64,000 bases of DNA from the NCBI GenBank assembly GCA_964455525.1, contig CAYVWR010000009.1, forward strand, positions 124,001-188,000, read 5' to 3'. The position numbers and the translations under genes were made by a program. Shown piece after piece: positions 61,901 through 64,000 of the stretch. The stretch comes from JAFDZV01 sp964455525. GTDB taxonomy: Bacteria > Bacteroidota > Ignavibacteria > OLB7. How positions within the stretch are numbered: the stretch's first letter is position 1; the number at the start of each line of letters is the position of its first letter. Under the pieces are notes generated by a model. That model was not told the DNA's origin and ran no database searches. It saw nothing but the letters and a program-made list of their open reading frames with translations.

Positions 61901-64000
61901 TTGATTGCGAAGAAGCTATCGAACCGCACCCCCCTAAGCACCACATATTCCAGCGATGGGACCTCGCTGAAGGTCCGCTCCGACGGCTTGATGACGACGT
62001 TGACAACTCCGCCGAGATATCCTCCGGCTCCGTCTGATACACGCTGCACCAGAAGCATACCGCTCACCGGCGCATACACCGGAACATCGCTGACGGGCTC
62101 GAAGCCGCTGGTCAGACGGAACGTGGTTTCCGACGTCGGCCCGAACGTACGTGCGGAGTTCTGCACCGGAAGGGCGGCCATATCGGCGAATGCGAACAGC
62201 CCCAGCCCCGGAATACCACGGATCTCATCGTCGGAATACTCCACCGGCGTGGGACGGATGGCAGCGGCGATGCTGTTGTCGGTCAATTGCGCCCCCGATT
62301 CGCTGTCGATGAGTACCCTGATGCTGATCTGATCGGCCGCATTGCCTATGGTGAGGCTGCCGGTAAAGAACACCTCGGCCTGCACGCCAGCTGCCGCCAC
62401 AGGAGCAGGCGGGGGCACGGCAGCAATAGTCGAGTTGAGCTGTGGTGGATTCAACACCAGCCAGGGAGCGGGTGGCGGAGCAGGGAATGGAGGATCGAAC
62501 ACCCAGCCAGCGACGGCATCATGCCGGTAGGACTGGGTTATCGGTGCTCCTCCACCCGCTGGGCGAATCGTTACCTCGATACGAATGTTCTCTGTGACAA
62601 AGTACCCGAACTGATCGTTGATGTGTACATCAAAGCGATAGGGTGCCGCAACTCCTGCATGTGGCACATTGAAGACCCGCGGCAATTGGGCTCCTGCGAC
62701 ATCGAGTACCTCAATCTCGGCAAAGGAGATCTCCTTGTAGGTGAAGTTGTTGTTCTCGCCGATTATCAGGCTGTCGTTCAGCGCGCCGCGTACGGGATCA
62801 TGGACGATGCCATCGTGTGGGGTGATCTCGGCGAGAAGATAGACGCGCATGCGATCAGCTAAAGGAATCGCCGGTACAGCCGCCGCTGTCGGTGGAGGAG
62901 TGATAGCTACCGGCCACTGGAAGTTTGCGATATAGGTGGCACCGGGGGCGATACCGCGCAGCAGTCCGACGCTTGCATACACATAGCTCTCGCCGAGATA
63001 TTCCGTTCCTTCATCCGTGCTGTTAATAGTGAGCCTCCAGTTGTCGGATGCGATAGGCTGACCAGCCCCATCCACAATCGTTAGCACAGTCTGGCTGAAG
63101 TCGTCGATAGTCGGCGCTGGTGCTCCCTGGTTCTTCAGGCATATGTAGAAACGTACCGCGGCATCCAGGCTCTCCAGTGCATTGCCACGATTATGTACAC
63201 GCGCATAAATCCAACGATCAGCACCAAAGCTGGGGTTCTGATGCGGTCCTGCAAGGGCAGAGCTGGCAGGGGCCGGATATCCGGCAGGGTTGGGATTGGG
63301 ATCTGCGGCAGGCGCAGTATTACGGATCCAGAGATCCGGGCTGTTCACCGGAGTGGCCGGCGCCACGACAAATACATCGTGGCCGTTATCGTTCAGATGA
63401 TTGCGAATCATCAGATCACGGGCTTCGTGATCGTAGCCAAGCGCCGCCTGTACGGCAGCATCAGCATCAACCCGCCCGAATCCGAGAGCCGGACTGTAAA
63501 ACGGCATCAGACCGCCGCGTACCGAAATCGCCCCTGCAGCAATCGGGTGGTTGAACACCAGCGGCTCAACGATCAGATCCTGGGGACCAGGGCCAAAGCC
63601 CTTCACCACCGTGGTCTCGCTTCCTTCAACTTCAATGATATCACCAACCGGATGGGCATGGAGCAATGCGTTCACCTGTATCCGTGCTGACACTCCGGGA
63701 GCAGCCGGGAAGATATTGGTGATCGTACAGAGTTCCGATCTGCGAAGTGTGACCTCAATCGGAGGATTAATGGGATAGGCCACCGGTGCTGGCGGAGCTG
63801 CGTTAAGCGTCATTAGCTGGCTGTTAACGATTGCCAGGACATTATAGGGCACGCCTCCGATCATCACCTGGTCATTGGCACGGAAACCGCGTGTGTTCCC
63901 CACATGGACATCTGTTGACGCAACAAATACTCCAGAGAGAAATGTGCTATAGCTAGCGCCTACACGAACTGAATGCCCTATGACAAAGCCGTCGATACTG
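58939..64000 (-). CDS. Giant subtilase-like protein with C-terminal pyroglutamyl-peptidase-like domain (5' end outside window)
   Basis: At least 1687 aa; the frame is open to the right edge. Near the visible N-terminus LGFGRVDADAAVQAAL, then SPDLWIRN and RWIYARVHNRG, are the blocks that follow the catalytic Ser in many S8 subtilases; the Asp/His/Ser residues themselves would lie outside the window. A long beta-rich middle follows. Residues about 1385-1650 match peptidase family C15 (Pcp): KILISGFDPFELDDPLASNP, YYDIERFASRY, ETNLPVKKM, GGTYLSNEIFY and HLHIPG. The C15 catalytic Cys is replaced by Ser (codon 59125-59127) while the Glu and His are kept. First gene of the giant array as seen here. 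Confidence 0.7.
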   Translation of the reverse strand, partial: SIDGFVIGHSVRVGASYSTFLSGVFVASTDVHVGNTRGFRANDQVMIGGVPYNVLAIVNSQLMTLNAAPPAPVAYPINPPIEVTLRRSELCTITNIFPAAPGVSARIQVNALLHAHPVGDIIEVEGSETTVVKGFGPGPQDLIVEPLVFNHPIAAGAISVRGGLMPFYSPALGFGRVDADAAVQAALGYDHEARDLMIRNHLNDNGHDVFVVAPATPVNSPDLWIRNTAPAADPNPNPAGYPAPASSALAGPHQNPSFGADRWIYARVHNRGNALESLDAAVRFYICLKNQGAPAPTIDDFSQTVLTIVDGAGQPIASDNWRLTINSTDEGTEYLGESYVYASVGLLRGIAPGATYIANFQWPVAITPPPTAAAVPAIPLADRMRVYLLAEITPHDGIVHDPVRGALNDSLIIGENNNFTYKEISFAEIEVLDVAGAQLPRVFNVPHAGVAAPYRFDVHINDQFGYFVTENIRIEVTIRPAGGGAPITQSYRHDAVAGWVFDPPFPAPPPAPWLVLNPPQLNSTIAAVPPPAPVAAAGVQAEVFFTGSLTIGNAADQISIRVLIDSESGAQLTDNSIAAAIRPTPVEYSDDEIRGIPGLGLFAFADMAALPVQNSARTFGPTSETTFRLTSGFEPVSDVPVYAPVSGMLLVQRVSDGAGGYLGGVVNVVIKPSERTFSEVPSLEYVVLRGVRFDSFFAINTTTSEIEVRGSEGASELVSMIYQHQNARLQAFRANATLVAEHPELEPDDTINVEMFGWLPNVDPETRLDEYFNGRHRTIQLAYVPAGMHIGHFAAAADVGVEFIAEGGVFIPRLEDMREPEHVIDFTQAPYDTLTGLAAKHAREQVLSFIDPAAYYGSHTAYGVRKRNGTGSEPLQGIAVYDDIVARFATRNTLYLDVRNENNYSLTYYGNYNPEGVQLRVGASSVALSETQYGTLGWPLRIMERSSAQIAEGDAGRIYVALPTMENKRPLVHASAGALLSVQSSRTAMEEEIYIEGVDWSRELALRVHQIDDGIGDMLDVASLIRLHYGRRVDTGHVWEPNSTAPKYEYYTDNLFGPIGTEDHWEVPADTTRWVNLRDRLFVDGTVSAPVLDFESVVERGVAFQEGQVVLFNAALDIRTDDSRSFSALSAFGSASGGFSVQPNFAEAAAMLSRMRVLSQEVKDTPSGGGEVTVALIRLVPEQKPLSANAFMMLGVSQPQYELLKDAAGTLSPYHHRNLVLEKDNGPGAGGAFTDADILYHRYTVKVRGLNASGISTDAAPSQAIKVYSMDGLTFVSAAFEMPELVPPIYIPDHEEARSLGTPGPWERIKADPTIRTDFEQFDAAVKALTEPRPSAKSDLQNLIRTYGKRILDHARATSKTIRDDRPLYWARLRMAVALKEHWYCLANKVDCDALAAELEDISRGRGLPEHSGVDFSSAGTKKKILISGFDPFELDDPLASNPSGAVALALHGETLTSPDGVQGYVQSVLFPVRYRDFDAGVIEKFFTKYLYDDEVDMIVTLSKNGASSYYDIERFASRYRNPNLLDNDDQHGASPIGVGTGWNEFYETNLPVKKMMSAVDLVLPPVQTVFYDQSFQSSGGAGGVQEKKHPSEPTGPNLKENAPGVLLSLIEGRAMRGSGGTYLSNEIFYRVARLRDQPPAGASGPSGVRTGHLHIPGVAEAGTIIDDIVTATMDLLARGLDGLVP

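Overview
The window is a high-GC (roughly 55-58 %) bacterial chromosome segment. It probably comes from the Bacteroidota/Chlorobi side of the tree, for example a Kapabacteria- or Ignavibacteria-like lineage. Evidence for this is four separate type IX secretion (T9SS) C-terminal sorting domains, a T9SS plug-type lipoprotein gene, and starts that often lack a strong Shine-Dalgarno site. The taxonomic placement is inference.

Layout. 1-5.1 kb: the 5' part of a CCA-adding/poly(A) polymerase gene, a two-module nuclease, then a minus-strand operon moaD-moaE-T9SS plug protein-Gfo/Idh/MocA oxidoreductase. 5.4-16.8 kb: a large T9SS choice-of-anchor protein; a sigma factor with a Cys-rich tail paired with a CPYC flavoprotein and flanked by the two ends of a decayed T9SS paralogue; a T9SS-exported DJ-1/PfpI protein; a TPR-LuxR regulator; and a divergent ECF sigma factor coupled to a membrane protein with a T9SS-like tail. 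16.8-33.3 kb: mostly small membrane or exported proteins (zinc ribbon, DUF1648, DUF3574, GH44 glycosidase, RRM protein, two lipoproteins with a PBCV basic adaptor-like motif around an SNase-like protein, pentapeptide protein, FUSC exporter, second TPR-LuxR protein, exported proteins of unknown function). 33.4-37.6 kb: an ECF42 sigma module with three YciI genes (four YciI domains), DoxX and VOC genes, and two copies of a TGTCGA-N17-CGACATA promoter. 38.0-40.7 kb: an AT-richer patch with a truncated SagB-type dehydrogenase and an orphan reading frame, then a protein of seven tandem SANT/Myb-like helix-turn-helix repeats beside a broken tRNA-Arg gene.

41.05-64 kb is one minus-strand array of three giant genes: a subtilase-like protein ending in a pyroglutamyl-peptidase-like domain (at least 1687 aa, 5' end outside the window), a 2814-aa protein and a 3043-aa protein. 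The last two share a Trp/Cys helical repeat that I do not recognise from any named family. None of the visible giant ends carries a signal peptide or T9SS tail, unlike the other exported proteins here. This array is the best candidate for an undescribed system.

Transcription ends are often marked by strong hairpins just after stop codons that lack a U-tract. Only the RRM gene has a classical terminator.
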